64,000 nt of DNA, taken from Megalonaias nervosa. Its lineage: Eukaryota; Mollusca; Bivalvia; Unionida; Unionidae. Position numbers and translations under genes: made by a program. The notes beneath the pieces were generated by a model, which was given only the letters and a program-made list of their open reading frames with translations, made no database searches and was not told the origin of the DNA. Position 1 is the first letter of the stretch. Every line of letters starts with the position of its first letter. The DNA lies in assembly GCA_016617855.1 (NCBI GenBank), contig JAECUM010003232.1, positions 1 through 64,000 of the forward strand, written 5' to 3'. This document shows, piece after piece, positions 28,501 through 36,114 of the stretch.

Positions 28501-30755
28501 ACAGAACTGCAAAGTGATTTTGTTTGCCCCTCTCAGTGGGACATATTCAGGGCAAACGATACACTCAACCTGACAAATTACATCCCCTGAAAGATCCCAG
28601 CAAAGATCAGCCTGCAGAAACGGCCCCAGTTTATATTAATTAATACTGTAAATTCTTGTACTTCTTGATTATATATATGTGGAAGTTGTTTATCTTTCTA
28701 AATTTGTGTGGAATCCATTTTTACCTTTTTTAAATGTTACCTTTAGGCACCATAAAACACTACTACAAATGTACACGCATTCTCCTTCACACAGGCTCTT
28801 GAACAGCGACTGTGAAGAAAAAGTGTAGAGATTTGGGGGGTAATGTGCATGGGCAAAAAGCATTATCCCTTTGAATGCCTTAATCCCTCAGCTGGATAAC
28901 TTTTTTGCAGTCTTTCTGAGGAGAAAAAGTTGCCTTCTGTTATTGTCCAAGGCTACTGTTCCATGATTTCAGACACTTTTGGAAATGATGGTACTCGTGA
29001 TATGGGCCACAATAAGGTCCCATTGGACTGGCTATCCAATTTTTATGGGAATAGATTTATATCATTCTGCTTGTTGTTTTCTAGGAGGAACCTTATGTGG
29101 GTTTTGTCCTGGCACAATTCAGAAAAGTTCAAGCCATCTATCCACAACCTAACTGAAGCTACTATCATGGAGAACATGTTTTCTTATAGCCCTAGCTTTG
29201 GAATATGGAGTAAGTCGCTTTTTTAATAGTCCCAAACTCTCTCTCTAATCCAGACCAGATGGTTTTGTACTTATAATTAAGTAGCCGGATTAATAGGTAT
29301 GAATTCATTGACATTGGTGGGCAACCTGAAAATTGTGATCTTCTTCCTCTACTCGTTTGATACATTGAGAGAGCTAGATATGTAAGACCCATTCCATGCT
29401 CTGAGGCTCTACTTGAAACAAAAGGTTCATCATGCCCAACAACATCTCTTTTCTCCAGAGAAGACAAACCCTGCAAATTCTAGCACTGTGGCTGAATTGG
29501 GTAATTTACTGTGTTCTCTGATATCTCACATGACCAGATATGCCTGTTGTGAATTCCAGCTCAAGATTTGATGGATCTATGAGAGCTTTATGTTGGAATA
29601 CAATATTTCAATCTGAGACATCATAGAAGCTGTTGTCTGATATCCACAGTTGATGTTCTCGAGTTTCTATCTCAGAGATCTTGAGAAGAGAATTGAATCT
29701 GATGGGTAAAGAGGCTACTACATAGACAATCACCAGAACTAGTTGGTATAAGCACAATCTCTTGACTAGCATAGGTTTAGCACTTTCACTGGATTTATTT
29801 CTTGGTAAGGAAAAATCTCTTTTTTTTTCTTTTTGTCTATCTAACATCATCGCAAATTACATGACCATCAGCTATGCCGTAACCATGTCAGGAGAGCAAT
29901 TTATCAGTCATATAGGGAATCCAACCATTCTTCCCTTAACGGTTATCCTGGATAAAGGTTGAGGGTCGTGCATTTCCACTGCCTATTGCCTATTTCTCTT
30001 CATGTTAATGTGATTGGGGAGTGTATTTGATAAGGAAAGTATGTTTTGGTAAATATGTTTTGCTAAGAATACATACCTGATTATTGTTAATCCCTCCAAC
30101 ACCTCCCGGTAAATGTGAGCATCCATTTGAATACATCACTCAGCTTATATTGGTAAAGATCTGGTTGATGGTTAGTCACCTAGCAGTGGTGATGGGAGGT
30201 AATTGGTAAGAGTTTGCTTCCTTTGCTTATATAATATATAGGTGGAAAGATGAATTTTCGTCTTTCTGACAGAAGCTGGATTCAAGAAGTAGCAGAGTAT
30301 ATTTTCCTAATGTTAATATGATTGGGTAATAATTCTCAGAGTAGCATAATTTATTAAAATATATTTTCTTGTTTTCTTGTACTAAGTTTAGCAAATGAGA
30401 TTGCTATACAGTAAAACTTTCTTGTGGGACCACCCCTTCTGCCAATATACTGCTCTGGTGGCCTAGTGGTTAGAGCGTCCGCCTCGGATGCAGGAGGTCG
30501 TGGGTTCGATCCCCGGCTGAGTCATACCAAAGACTTACAAAAATGGTACTAACAGCTGCCTCGCTTGGCGCTCAGCATTAAGAGGTTAGTGTTAGGACTG
30601 GTCGGCCTAGTGTCAGGATAATGTGACTGGGTGGGACATGGTGCTACATGTTTGCAGCATGATGCCCCAGTGCTAGACATCACTAGAAACTGCCACACTG
30701 CAGATATCATAGCAATATGACTGAAAAATTTTTAAAGCTACGTTAAAAATCCAAA

Positions 30756-30791
<36 letters not shown>

Positions 30792-31742
30792 TCTGCCAAT
30801 AAAAAGTGGTAGATCAAGGTGTGATTGCTCATAACAGAAATTTTGTGTAAAAAGGCCAATTTTCATGATGGTGTGTTGAATTTAGAAATCAATAAATATT
30901 TGTGAGATTTCAAGCTGTAAACCATGTCCATTTATATGGCCACTTGTGAGGGTAAATTTGACAATTTTGCACTAACATGCCAGCTGCTGAAAGGTTAAAG
31001 CAAGTGACTCTCCTAAAGAAGAATAGTTTAACACAAACTCATCAGTGGCATGAAACTCTAACCATATAAAGCAGATGGCCTTTGTTTTGGAAGTGTTTTA
31101 GTAGAGATTATGATGACTATGGCATTACAGTGGTGATTGTGACAAGTACAGGAGTCTGGTTTATGGTCTTTGGCAGATCATTTTACGTTATATATCAAGC
31201 AAAAGTGGTCATCAGACTCAGCTTCTACCTGCATTTTTTTTTAATCAATCTCAGTTCAGAAGAGTCTGCATTCCACTTGCAGACTTATCTCAGCAATTGT
31301 GATTACAAAGGATTAAGAAAAGGTCTGTTTTTGCACTTCATTCATTCATTGCACTGTTGAGACAGATATTTTTCCTAAAAATCACGACCACTGATCACGT
31401 TTAGCAGATGGTCACTCCTGGCAGCACATTTGTACCATAAAATCAGTCTCTGCTTGATGATTGTGGTCACAAATAAGAGGTAGTCGCTCATAGCAAATGT
31501 TGCTCAAGTGAGGTTTTATTTTATATGCAAATGAAAACAAAACTTTAAAATACATATCCACTCTGATTTGTATTGTGTGCTCTCTCTCTGTCTGTCTGTC
31601 TTTTTTACATCTGTTATTCTTGATTAATTTCTTCATAAATATTTGTGTGTATTTTCAGGCTGGAGAAATGGAAGTCACAAATCCTCTGTTCAAAGAAGAT
31701 GTCCACACTCCTGTTAGTCCAGTTCCAGGGGGCAAAGAATAG
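3025..31742 (+). CDS. NPDC1: NPDC1/CAB-1 homologue, 3' five exons of a spliced gene (join 3025-3228, 4483-4549, 19288-19452, 20870-20969, 31659-31742)
   Basis: The five exons join in phase (entry phase 1, then 1, 2, 2, 0) to 205 codons and a TAG stop. In order the product has a 70-residue polar, Ser/Thr/Pro-rich stretch, a 20-25 residue hydrophobic helix (IVAGCSVAALVGIIMAGVCW), then a cytoplasmic tail with DYPAYG, LSPGDRKLAQSAQMYHYQHQ, QQMLAMEK, an Asp/Glu-rich block, GDYTVYECPGLAP and GEMEVTNPLF near the C-terminus. These blocks match, in order, the conserved tail of vertebrate NPDC1 and nematode CAB-1 as I know the family. NPDC1 is a single-pass neuronal vesicle/Golgi membrane protein linked to cell-cycle exit; CAB-1 binds the synaptic regulator AEX-3. 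The tail is clear. The cysteine-containing N-terminal ectodomain and signal peptide are missing, so the 5' exons are upstream or unrecognised. Function in this organism is inferred from homology only. Confidence 0.93.
3229..4482 (+). other. Intron of NPDC1 homologue (1.25 kb)
   Basis: GTATGT donor at 3229 and CCCCCTCTTTTCAG acceptor ending at 4482. No coding exon, SINE or other repeat was recognised inside it; it is ordinary AT-rich sequence. Confidence 0.85.
4483..4549 (+). CDS. NPDC1: NPDC1 exon b (transmembrane helix)
   Basis: A 67-nt exon between a strong polypyrimidine acceptor and donor GTAAGT at 4550, entering in phase 1 and leaving in phase 2. It encodes almost exactly the single transmembrane segment (IVAGCSVAALVGIIMAGVCW) followed by YK. 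Small residues (Gly, Ala, Ser) with one Cys near each end match the composition expected of the NPDC1 helix. Confidence 0.93.
4778..5106 (-). mobile_element. SINE-A, minus orientation
   Basis: On the minus strand: CCGCTCTGGTGGCCTAGTGG (A-box), GGGTTCGATCCCCGG (B-box), GCCTCGCTTGGCGCTCAGCA, GGTGTCAGGATAATGTGACT, ACTGAAAAATTGTTAAAAGC and a short CACATCACATCA tail. The tRNA-like head is pol III promoter-like. The tail is CACATCA-type rather than pure (CA)n as in other copies. Confidence 0.93.
6857..6891. repeat. (CT)n microsatellite
   Basis: 35 bp of pure CT. Confidence 0.95.
7836..8025. mobile_element. hAT-type MITE, 190 bp
   Basis: Starts CAGGGGTCAGCAACCT and ends AGGTTTTCAACCCCTG, imperfect terminal inverted repeats of about 16 bp with the CAGGGGT...ACCCCTG termini typical of hAT (Charlie-like) elements. 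It is flanked by a perfect 8-bp duplication ATCTAGAA (7828-7835 and 8026-8033), the hAT hallmark. No transposase is encoded, so it is non-autonomous. Confidence 0.95.
8287..8533 (+). mobile_element. SINE-B, full-length copy
   Basis: GGGGCCCCAAGTGGCCAAGTGG head with B-box GGGTTCGAGTCTC, the shared body, CTGGCCGCCATGTATAGCC, GGCGTTAAACCC and an (ACAACA) tail. The 12-bp target duplication ACATTTGTAGTT lies at 8275-8286 and 8534-8545. The frame across 8263-8640 comes from this insertion. Confidence 0.94.
9060..11090. repeat. Degenerate tandem array, ~145-bp unit, about 14 copies
   Basis: Recurring landmarks, in order within each unit: AAGACTTCTTATGATGTCTA, GTTGGTCCTAAATGAAAATG, ACATCCAATATGGCCACCAT, CTTGTTATCACTACTCCT, GAATGGAAAGTCATATCAAC and TGGGTTTTCACC. 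Copies are diverged but always in the same order and orientation. This is old satellite-like DNA; no coding potential. Confidence 0.85.
12045..12720. repeat. Degenerate tandem array, ~137-bp unit, about 5 copies (AAGGTCAAGGTCACT type)
   Basis: Each unit runs CACCAAACTTTGTGGATAGC, TTGCACTT.GGG..AGGAAGAA, CCTGTTGATTTTAGGGTGAAAGG, TCA..GTCAC, GAAAGAAGAAA, TGGTTTCTGCACA. Starts lie near 12055, 12192, 12328 and 12472. The same repeat occurs at 19.83-20.26 kb. Confidence 0.85.
13270..13560. repeat. Degenerate tandem repeat, ~90-120 bp unit, 3 copies
   Basis: The motif pair GTATTGGAAAAGTTGGTAGAC ~ CATTGGAAAATTTG and TTGTCCC.ATTTTTATTTT followed by ATGG.AGTGGAAGT recurs at about 13310, 13430 and 13520. 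It ends directly before a SINE-B insertion. Confidence 0.75.
13606..13864 (+). mobile_element. SINE-B, full-length copy
   Basis: Head GGGCCCGGAGTGGCCGAATGG, B-box GGGTTTGAGTCTC, full body, TTAAACCCTATAACAACA and a long (AAC)n tail broken by AAT. The 11-bp target duplication ACAAATATGCA lies at 13595-13605 and 13865-13875. Confidence 0.94.
14055..14225. repeat. Palindromic interspersed repeat (family P), copy 1
   Basis: Contains GTCAGATCCAACTGCA, then a left arm around GTGCCATCACATAATGG (14097-14113), a spacer with TTGTTAAGAGTAATTAATAG AACAAACAAC, and a right arm CTGATATGCTTGTGTATTAT GTGACAGCATATCAGG (14175-14210). The arms are roughly inverted (CATCACATAAT versus ATTATGTGA). Related copies at 16.49-16.81, 17.62-17.75 and 39.26-39.44 kb. 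Confidence 0.75.
16486..16810. repeat. Palindromic interspersed repeat (family P), composite copy 2
   Basis: Several successive units of the form CTGGTGCATTATGTGATGGC AGAT..GGGTCTA.GTTGTTT and CTAGGAGTAA.CAGTAGAACA AACAA occur head-to-tail here, so this copy is a short tandem of the family P half-unit. Confidence 0.7.
17620..17745. repeat. Palindromic interspersed repeat (family P), partial copy 3
   Basis: Matches GTGCAGTTTCTTAAGAGTAA TCAGTGGA.AAAACAA and GGCAGATCAGGGTCTTTGTT GTTTGC of the other copies; the right part only, more diverged. The frame over it is not a gene. Confidence 0.65.
18895..19055. repeat. 23-bp minisatellite, about 6-7 copies
   Basis: Unit CACATGGCCCACTACATTTG AAG repeats with few changes, about 230 bp before NPDC1 exon c. 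Confidence 0.93.
19288..19452 (+). CDS. NPDC1: NPDC1 exon c (conserved YPAYG / LSPGD..LAQSAQMYHYQHQ tail)
   Basis: Enters in phase 2 (AA|A gives Lys) and leaves in phase 2 through donor GTTAGC, a weaker donor than the others. It encodes the most conserved cytoplasmic block: SEVDYPAYGVTGPTKERS, then LSPGDRKLAQSAQMYHYQHQ, then KQQMLAMEK. Reading through the donor would reach a stop after three codons (LAL), so an intron-retained form with a truncated tail is possible. Confidence 0.95.
19453..20869 (+). other. Intron of NPDC1 homologue (1.4 kb)
   Basis: Donor GTTAGC and acceptor CTTGAATTACAG. Its middle (19.83-20.26 kb) is a degenerate tandem repeat of the AAGGTCAAGGTCACT type described separately. 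Nothing else was recognised. Confidence 0.8.
19830..20260. repeat. Degenerate tandem array, AAGGTCAAGGTCACT type, second locus
   Basis: Same landmarks as the array at 12.05-12.72 kb: CAAACTATGTGGATAACTTGC, GTAAGGAAGAACC, AGGTTAAGGTCATTGTG, GAAGAAAAGTAGTTCCTGCA. About three units, spread across the NPDC1 intron between exons c and d. Confidence 0.8.
20870..20969 (+). CDS. NPDC1: NPDC1 exon d (acidic block and TVYECPGLAP)
   Basis: Enters in phase 2 and ends on a codon boundary before donor GTATGT. It encodes ANGEMKHDASEDESEEENEE followed by GDYTVYECPGLAP. The run of Asp/Glu with Ser is PEST-like, a feature known from NPDC1 and tied to its turnover. YECPGLAP is a near-invariant signature of the family. 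Confidence 0.96.
21180..21310. repeat. Interspersed repeat shared with 26690-26830, possible DIRS terminal sequence
   Basis: TCTGGCCCTCTCC...TGTATAGACGAAGGGAAGTAACTCTT here resembles TCTAGTCCCTCC...TATGTAGACAAAGGGCAATAACTCTT at 26.69-26.83 kb. It stands just upstream of the DIRS-like coding remnants. Its identity as a terminal repeat is a guess. Confidence 0.4.
21880..22962 (+). mobile_element. DIRS-like retrotransposon, piece 1 (upstream ORF remnant and reverse transcriptase)
   Basis: A 99-codon frame at 21886-22185 and its shifted continuation to 22321 precede RT sequence from about 22490. Visible RT landmarks: CSRLFLIK, IIDLNK, FTKVPKFK, SVDLSNAYIHIP (22665-22700, holding the first catalytic Asp), KYLHFTYG-like, YQFHDLPFGFN. 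This wording and order are typical of DIRS/Ngaro-type RTs, as opposed to Gypsy. Frames are broken by stops. The piece ends where a Tigger-like element is inserted at 22963. Dead copy. Confidence 0.8.
22963..24631. mobile_element. pogo/Tigger-like (Tc1/mariner superfamily) element, non-coding, 1669 bp
   Basis: Begins CAGTAGTCCCCCTCTTATAC and ends GAGGGGGACTACTG, terminal inverted repeats flanked by TA on both sides (22961-22962 and 24632-24633). The CAGTAGTCCCC terminus resembles pogo/Tigger elements. Subterminal parts also echo each other: GGCCACCCC near the left end, GGCCACTGG and GGTGGCCGC near the right. No transposase frame is visible. It lies inside the DIRS-like element, so it is the younger insertion. 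Confidence 0.85.
24634..25547 (+). mobile_element. DIRS-like retrotransposon, piece 2 (post-RT region)
   Basis: Continues the interrupted DIRS-like element after the Tigger-like insertion. Weak, frame-shifted similarity to DIRS text between RT and RNase H: QENGG..LFPHLAV, MASIYWQPECTFMTCLMDR and GMYSQNLSEAHEAYPFW. Recognition depends on position between two clear pieces. Confidence 0.5.
25549..25917 (-). mobile_element. SINE-A, minus orientation, with expanded (GT)n tail
   Basis: Minus-strand head CCTCTGATGGCCTAAGTCGG, B-box GGGTTCGAACCC, GCCTTGCTTGGTGCTCAGCA, GGTGTCAGGATAATGTGACT and ATCCGAATCACAC running into a (CA)n tail (25551-25610). The head is diverged. No clear target duplication seen. 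Confidence 0.9.
26690..26830. repeat. Interspersed repeat related to 21180-21310
   Basis: TAGACAAAGGGCAATAACTC TTGTCC and flanking CTCCAATGACAAAATTTGTC. See the matching copy upstream of the DIRS-like element. Confidence 0.4.
27870..29620 (+). mobile_element. DIRS-like retrotransposon, piece 3 (RNase H end and tyrosine recombinase)
   Basis: From 27890 to 28500, with frameshifts: NLELRHI, WWNYKLPTFVSEVPDPDIW (from 28349), HTDWSIH (28267-28287) and IWKMVWGYARP, the RNase H C-terminal region characteristic of DIRS elements. From 28930: VIVQGYCSMISDTF, LDWLSNFYGNRF, RRNLMWVLSW, then to about 29600 LRLYLKQKVHHAQQHLF, the tyrosine recombinase that DIRS elements use in place of an integrase. Multiple stops and shifts show that it is dead. 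The order RT, RNase H, YR fits DIRS. Confidence 0.8.
30409..31101. mobile_element. Older internally deleted Tigger-like element, second copy
   Basis: Its left end CAGTAAAACTTTCTTGTGGG ACCACCCCTTCTGC aligns with the left end of 22963-24631. Its right part (ATGGCCACTTGTGAGGGTAA, ATTTTGCACTAACATGC, AACACAAACTCATCAGTGGC) aligns with 24450-24600. TA flanks are present (30407-30408 and 31102-31103). A SINE-A copy (30448-30788) is inserted in it. Confidence 0.7.
30448..30788 (+). mobile_element. SINE-A, full-length, inserted in a Tigger-like element
   Basis: CTGCTCTGGTGGCCTAGTGG (A-box), GGGTTCGATCCCCGG (B-box), GCCTCGCTTGGCGCTCAGCA, GGATAATGTGACTGGG, ACTGAAAAATTTTTAAAGCT and a (CA)n tail. A perfect 13-bp target duplication CCTTCTGCCAATA lies at 30435-30447 and 30789-30801, which fixes the ends and shows LINE-style target-primed insertion. 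Confidence 0.96.
31659..31742 (+). CDS. NPDC1: NPDC1 terminal coding exon
   Basis: Enters in phase 0 and encodes AGEMEVTNPLFKE, a short Pro-containing tail and stop TAG at 31740-31742. The block GEMEV.NPLF matches the C-terminal end of NPDC1 in vertebrates; here the tail ends 17 residues after NPLF. The 3' UTR starts at 31743. Confidence 0.95.
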   Translation, partial: AGEMEVTNPLFKEDVHTPVSPVPGGKE

Positions 31743-33300
31743 GGGCCAGTCCGATTGCTTTGGAAGAAGATTAAGGGACTCTTAATGCTATAAATGCATA
31801 TTTGTCTCCTTGGTTTTAGTTTGTAATTTTGTTTTAATTTTCCTTCTTGGTGACAGGGTTCTGTTTAGTACATAGAAGTACTTGCAGTACATTACCTTTT
31901 AGAATAATTTGTGAAATTCTGACTGATTGGTGGTGATTCAAGTTTGATTTTTTTATAAATTGATTTGAAAATGAAACCAACATGAGCATTCCTAAAGAAT
32001 GTTATCAAACAAAGTTTGAAATTTCTCAAAATCTAAAAATGGCTTAGTAGAAAATCTGTCAAATTCCTATGAAACAATTTGTTTTACAAAAACAGTACAA
32101 TATTTTGATTGACAGAAGTTTTTTCTTGAACTTTTATGCAAGAAAGTGTTTTACTTAGTAAATAAATAACATTCTAAATGTTGCATTGTTTAAATACTTT
32201 ACATTGATATGCATACCATTCCATATAAAGTAGCAGTTCAGAGTGATTCTGTAACCAAAGATAGGAAAAGTTTCATTTAAGATTTCAGTATATTCTAATC
32301 TGTATAATGCATGCCTATCTTTGAACATCTAGATCTGATGTTATAATCAACGCTTTTCAATTTGCTTTGATTTTATAGAAAGATCCTGAATTGTTTTTGC
32401 ATCATGGGTCTGCAGATCTAAGCTGATAATGTTCTCAGTTGGTTACACATCATATAATGTGGAATAATTTCCTTTTTTGCCATGAGGAATTTCATCTCAC
32501 AAAGTCTATGACACAGTGTCCTCTGTCTGTCACTAAGAATAGGTAACGTGTTTCTAAAATTAATGCACTTTCTATATTTAGCACTTCTGGCCTTTTGGTC
32601 TTGGAAGGCCAGTCAAGATTTGCACATGGTCAGAGCATAGATTTTAATCCTGGTAGGAAGTGATTAATAATAGGGGTTCCCTTCATTATTATAGTTTGTC
32701 TGCCATTGTGGTGCACTTCAAACTAATAAGTACTATTTCAATAAAAAATGCTGATCAGACGTAATTTCCTAAATACGTTTCTCAAAATAATTTCATGAGT
32801 TTTTTAATCGCTTTTTCACTATGAGATAAAGCAAAGAATAGACTTTACACATTTATAATTAAGATTATGTGTCTTCAGCAGGATATTGGTATCAACTTAT
32901 AAAAAAAGGAACATGATTGTAAACATCATGCAAGTTTAGGTCATTAATTTATTCATTCTGATAAATCTAGTATTACCTGAATCCTTCATGACACCATGTT
33001 CACAGTACTGATTGTATAAATTGTTATGTCAGATTTTGTAGGTTCGCTTATTTGATAATCAATCTATCATCATTCTTTTTAAAAACTGGAACTCTTATCA
33101 AAAACTCGAAAGGCTGTGGGCACAAACTTAGATCAGACTTTTAACTGTTTTGCAGTTTCAGTGTTCGCAGTTGAGAGAATGTCCTACACTTACTCAGAGC
33201 ATGCCATTTGAGTGATGTCTAGTCTTTAAGTACTCAATGTATTGAGTTAAGAAAGTTTTACTTTGTATAAGCAAGCTTAAAATTGAGTAGTGTGAATAAA
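31743..33300 (+). other. Probable 3' UTR / 3' flank of NPDC1 homologue with candidate poly(A) signals
   Basis: AATAAA hexamers lie at 32161-32166, 32740-32745 and 33295-33300 downstream of the stop. I cannot tell which is used. A segment at 32548-32900 is duplicated at 42048-42372 (listed separately). No other coding sequence is evident. Confidence 0.4.
32548..32900. repeat. ~350-bp segment duplicated at 42048-42372
   Basis: GTGTTTCTAAAATTAATGCA, CTATATTTAG.ACTTCTGGCC, AGGAAGTGATTAAT and ACATTTATAATTAA recur in the same order at the second site. Identity is moderate and gaps are present. It lies inside the presumed NPDC1 3' region. Unknown family. Confidence 0.75.
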
Positions 33301-33961
33301 GGTAAATCAGAATATCATGATTTGTGCCATGGTTAGTTGAACATGATTTTACTTTTAAAATCAAAGTGCATCTTCAAGATTTTTGTGAAATCTAAAAGAA
33401 ATGGCAAATCATAACTCTCTGTCATGTGTCACACAGATGTATGGACCTTCAGATGTTATCTTACTCCTATTTTTGTGTAAAATGTACAATTTTTAGAAGA
33501 AAGCAGGCAACCGCGCAGGAGGCATACAAAATTGTGCAATATTTGTGTTTGTCTAGTTCCTGTGATTTATCAAATAAGCTACATGTACATCACATCAGAG
33601 GCATCATGAAAACAGTAACTCTATCCCTTCTAAATTCATGTGTAACTAAACAGTTACAACAGTTGTGTCTCATTTGTTTAAAAAATGTACTGGAATTTGC
33701 TTTTAAGCAATCTGTAAGGACCAGTGAAATTTGTTTGATACTGCATGTACTCAAAACTAAATATCTTGTTTGTTCCAAGTTGGTAGAAAGAAAGAGTTTG
33801 ATATGGTGTAAGGATACATTACAGCCATCAGGTCAAGTATATTCTTACAGCCTATCAGATGAGTTCTTTCCCCTGACTCATAACTACAAAAAAAAACATT
33901 AATAATTTTGAGTTTATTACACATCATCTCTTTGATACTTTCCAAAGAATGCTGTTAAGCT

Positions 33962-34235
33962 CACTTAGGTGGAATCTCTACACAGTGATTCCTTTGGTCC
34001 AACCTTATGTCCATCCACTTAGGTGGAATCTCTACACAGTGATTCCTTTGGTCCAACCTTATGTCCATCCACTTAGGTGGAATCTCTACACAGTGATTCC
34101 TTTGGTCCAACCTTATGTCCATCCACTTAGGTGGAATCTCTACAAAGTGATTACTTTGGTCCAACCTTATGTCCATCCACTTAGGTGGAATCTCTACACA
34201 GTGATTACTTTGGTCCAACCTTATGTCCATCCACA
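33962..34235. repeat. 54-bp satellite, five near-identical copies
   Basis: Unit begins CACTTAGGTGGAATCTCTAC; starts at 33962, 34016, 34070, 34124 and 34178. Copies 1-3 are identical (GATTCCTTTGG), copies 4-5 share GATTACTTTGG, and copy 4 has one more change (TACAAAG). As 54 is a multiple of 3 and no stop falls in one frame on each strand, both strands read open for 90-100 codons. This is a by-product and not evidence of a gene. Confidence 0.97.
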
Positions 34236-35971
34236 TGCTAGATTAAGGTCAGCATTTTGAAGTTTTTAACATTAAGCATTGCTATACTAAAGGTGGGCTT
34301 GATAAAGAGGTTTCTTCTTGGGTGTCTTGTTATAAAATTTGAATGATTGGAATTTAAAACAAATGGGGCAATTCAGTTTAGTTTGAGAATATCGACATGC
34401 AGACATCTGTGAAAACACATAAATAGTTCCCATCTGTGTGTGATACAGAAGTACAGATCGAACTTCTGTATCAAATACTAGATCAGCCACATACGATTTA
34501 TTTGGTAGGTAATTTTAAAAAATATTGAAATAGAGTGTTTAATTACATTCATATGTGAGCCAGTACTTTGTTGTATTTATTAATTAAAATGTAACATGAA
34601 ATCCATACAAAAATATTAAAGAATTCCAAACTTCTGTGTATGATTTGTGTATATATCTATCATGATGTTTAGACAGTAAAATTCCCAAACCGATTGAATG
34701 AACATTATTATAACTTTTAGTACTTGATCATTTTGATTTCTTATTGTTTTTCTTTGTGCTTTGTTTGCCCCAAGATTGGTCGATATGGGTAATGACTAAA
34801 GTTAAATAAGGCACAAATAACTGAGTAGCTGTAATATTATGACAGCATTATCTTAAAATAAACAACAATAAACAAAACTCTGTGAAGGTAAGCTTATTTA
34901 GATTTTATGAATAGTACCTCATACAATCTGTCCTGGCTTGATTGATCTTTCTTTTTTAGTTGCTGATTCTAAAAGCAAGGTGTACAAAGTTACTTCCTTA
35001 AAACTATTTCATTTTTGTCATGAACTTTTATACTAAGATAGTTTCAGCATTTTAGACAAGGATTGGTTCACAAAAACTAACAGACTGATCTTTTGACACC
35101 TTGAAGTAACTTCAGTCAGAAACTATTGGAATACATTAGTTTTACCAGATAAATTTTAGTGATGAGCTATGTAGTGCATTAATTTACCAGACAAATTAAA
35201 ATAAGGTAAGTTTTGGAGTCTCATGATACAGTTGCCCTTCCATCTCTCGTTATTGATCTTGAATACAATGAAACAAATATAATGTAATTCCCTAATAAAG
35301 CTTGTAATATTAAATTGCCAAATATAATTTAAGTGCAGCATCCATTACTTGTATATTTGTAAATTGTGTAAGTCATAGTAAAGGGAATTGGTAATTATAT
35401 CACAGTTGAGGGTTGCAATCAGGCTTAACATTTTTTTTGTTATGGTTGTGACAGGTGTATGAAAGCTTCATTGTGATTAACTTTGTTTTGTTTTTCTTTG
35501 CATTTCATTTGCATATATTATAAATCAACTGTGATGCTTCATATCTGATTTAATTTATCATCTTACTCACATACTAGACACAGCCTTGTGCACTCACTCT
35601 TGTTACAACAGGAGTGAAACTAGGGCTTTGTCTAAGAGGGTTTGATTTTGGGAAGATGTCATTCCTTTCTGTTGGAATGATAATTTTTGCAGTTTTTTTC
35701 ACTGCAAAGGTACTATTCTTTCTGAGAAGAAAAAGGGTCAGCTGAACCCAAAACTCCAATTTTGATCCACCAACCAACAAATAACCAAGTCAAACAAGAT
35801 TTCATGCGCTTCATATTGAGTCATATTTTAATTATTTTATGCTTTATGGAGATGGTCTTAGCATGATGAGATTCCAGTGTGTTCATCATCAGAAAATAAA
35901 ATATCATTTTACAGATTAGACTCTCACAAGTCTGAAATGTATTTTTATGGTGGAATTTACAAAGAAAACAG
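34236..35971. other. AT-rich intergenic sequence, nothing recognised
   Basis: No exon, RNA gene or named repeat seen on either strand. Confidence 0.5.
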
Positions 35972-36114
35972 TGCCAGTAGCTTCTTGTGGGTTAGTGGTT
36001 CTTCCCAGGATTTTCCAGGGTTCTTCCTCCACCAGTTATACTGGCTGCCATGTATAGCCTATCTTGTGCTGAAAAATGGCATTAAACCCTACAACAACAA
36101 CAACAACAACAACA
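35972..36114 (+). mobile_element. SINE-B, 5'-truncated copy
   Basis: Starts inside the body at TGCCAGTAGCTTCTTGTGGG and keeps CTGGCTGCCATGTATAGCC, the AAAATGGCATTAAACCC end and a long (AAC)n tail. A perfect 13-bp target duplication ACAAAGAAAACAG (35959-35971 and 36115-36127) proves that the truncation happened at insertion, as in LINE-driven retrotransposition. Confidence 0.95.

Larger units (their letters stand above)
20970..31658 (+). other. 10.7-kb intron of NPDC1 homologue carrying nested transposons
   Basis: Donor GTATGT at 20970 and acceptor GTGTATTTTCAG ending at 31658. A DIRS-like retrotransposon in at least three pieces, two Tigger-like DNA elements and two SINE-A copies account for most of it. 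The stretches 20970-21180, 25920-26690, 26830-27870 and 31100-31658 hold nothing I can name. Confidence 0.85.

Noticed and set aside
30452..30530. True tRNA gene in the SINE-A head
   Set aside because: The same head recurs in several copies with target duplications and a common non-tRNA body; it is a SINE promoter.
33426..33902. 158-codon + strand frame, among the longest in the window
   Set aside because: No recognisable domain, composition follows the AT-rich background, no splice or promoter context, and overlapping frames are open on the other strand. Treated as chance.
33962..34235. CRISPR-like direct repeat array
   Set aside because: Units are contiguous without unique spacers; this is an animal satellite.
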